A stretch of 5,415 nucleotides of DNA from Fidelibacterota bacterium (GTDB taxonomy: Bacteria; Marinisomatota; Marinisomatia; Marinisomatales; Marinisomataceae), in assembly GCA_012963075.1 (NCBI GenBank), contig DTWI01000213.1:1-5415 (forward strand). Direction: 5' to 3'. The notes beneath the pieces were generated by a model. The model had not been told where the DNA came from. It did not search any database and saw nothing but the letters and a program-made list of their open reading frames with translations. The position numbers were made by a program, and so were the translations under genes. Of this stretch, positions 5,333 through 5,415 are shown piece after piece. Numbering within the stretch: position 1 is the stretch's first letter; every line of letters begins with the position of its first letter.

Positions 5333-5346
5333 TTCTTTTTTATTAT
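5319..5346 (+). promoter_or_regulatory. Sigma-70-type promoter for tRNA-Gly
   Basis: TTGAAA (5319-5324) and TATTAT (5341-5346) match the -35 and -10 consensus at five of six positions each with a 16-bp spacer. The -10 ends 11 bases before the tRNA, giving a leader of about 5 bases. The -35 lies inside the last codons of the UshA-like gene, so the tRNA need not depend on read-through. No terminator is evident between that gene and the tRNA. Confidence 0.5.
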
Positions 5347-5357
5347 GAACGACACAT

Positions 5358-5415
5358 GCGAGTGTAGCTCAGTGGTAGAGCATAACCTTGCCAAGGTTGG
5401 GGTCGCGAGTTCGAA
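5358..5415 (+). tRNA. tRNA-Gly(GCC), 3' end cut by window edge
   Basis: The first 58 bases of a tRNA are present: acceptor 5' strand GCGAGTG, D arm GCTC/GAGC with loop AGTGGTA, anticodon stem TAACC/GGTTG with loop TTGCCAA (anticodon GCC), variable GGGTC and the T-arm start GCGAG TTCGAA. The T stem 3' strand and acceptor 3' strand lie beyond the window. The GCC anticodon identifies glycine. Confidence 0.95.

Noticed and set aside
5158..5394. Open frame of 78 codons on the minus strand
   Set aside because: It is antisense to the 3' end of the UshA-like gene and to tRNA-Gly; its Ser/Leu-rich composition reflects antisense of Lys/Glu-rich codons.

Overview
The window is AT-rich (GC roughly one third by eye). 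It carries a leftward run of six genes and a rightward run of four protein genes and two tRNA genes, diverging from a 52-bp gap at 1754-1805. Several exported proteins have signal peptides ending in Ala-Gln. Together with a Kazal lipoprotein, a PHP phosphodiesterase of a type I associate with Bacteroidota and relatives, and an UshA-like protein with a CGC motif, this suggests a free-living Gram-negative of the FCB superphylum. Some genes have clear Shine-Dalgarno sequences (AGGAGG, AAAGGA, AAGGA), which Bacteroidota proper rarely use. A marine lineage such as Candidatus Marinimicrobia (SAR406) is therefore a reasonable guess, but it is inference only.

Left half, minus strand. Transcription runs from 1753 towards 1. 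First comes a compact group: a Kazal-domain lipoprotein, a 64-residue two-helix membrane protein and a 122-residue four-helix membrane protein, with gaps of 4 and 14 bp. After 51 bp of A/T-tract sequence follows an ECF sigma factor. It overlaps by ATGA a 98-residue single-pass membrane protein that is probably its anti-sigma factor. Nine bases further on is the start of a secreted protein cut by the window edge. The last three form a cell-envelope signalling operon.

Right half, plus strand. A small (TalC/FSA-type) transaldolase has active-site residues pointing to true transaldolase activity. It is followed after 7 bp by tRNA-Ala(GGC), then a hairpin that looks like a terminator. Next is a three-gene exported module: an NTF2/SnoaL-like membrane-anchored protein, a PHP-domain phosphodiesterase (probably starting at a GTG that overlaps the previous gene by 8 bp) and an UshA/5'-nucleotidase-like protein. 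The last has lost essentially all recognisable metal ligands of its fold but keeps a Cys-Gly-Cys motif. A tRNA-Gly(GCC) with its own good sigma-70-type promoter is cut by the right edge.

The points most worth following are the UshA-like CGC protein and its link to the exported phosphodiesterase, and the sigma/anti-sigma operon whose third gene leaves the window. No mobile element, CRISPR array or phage feature was seen.
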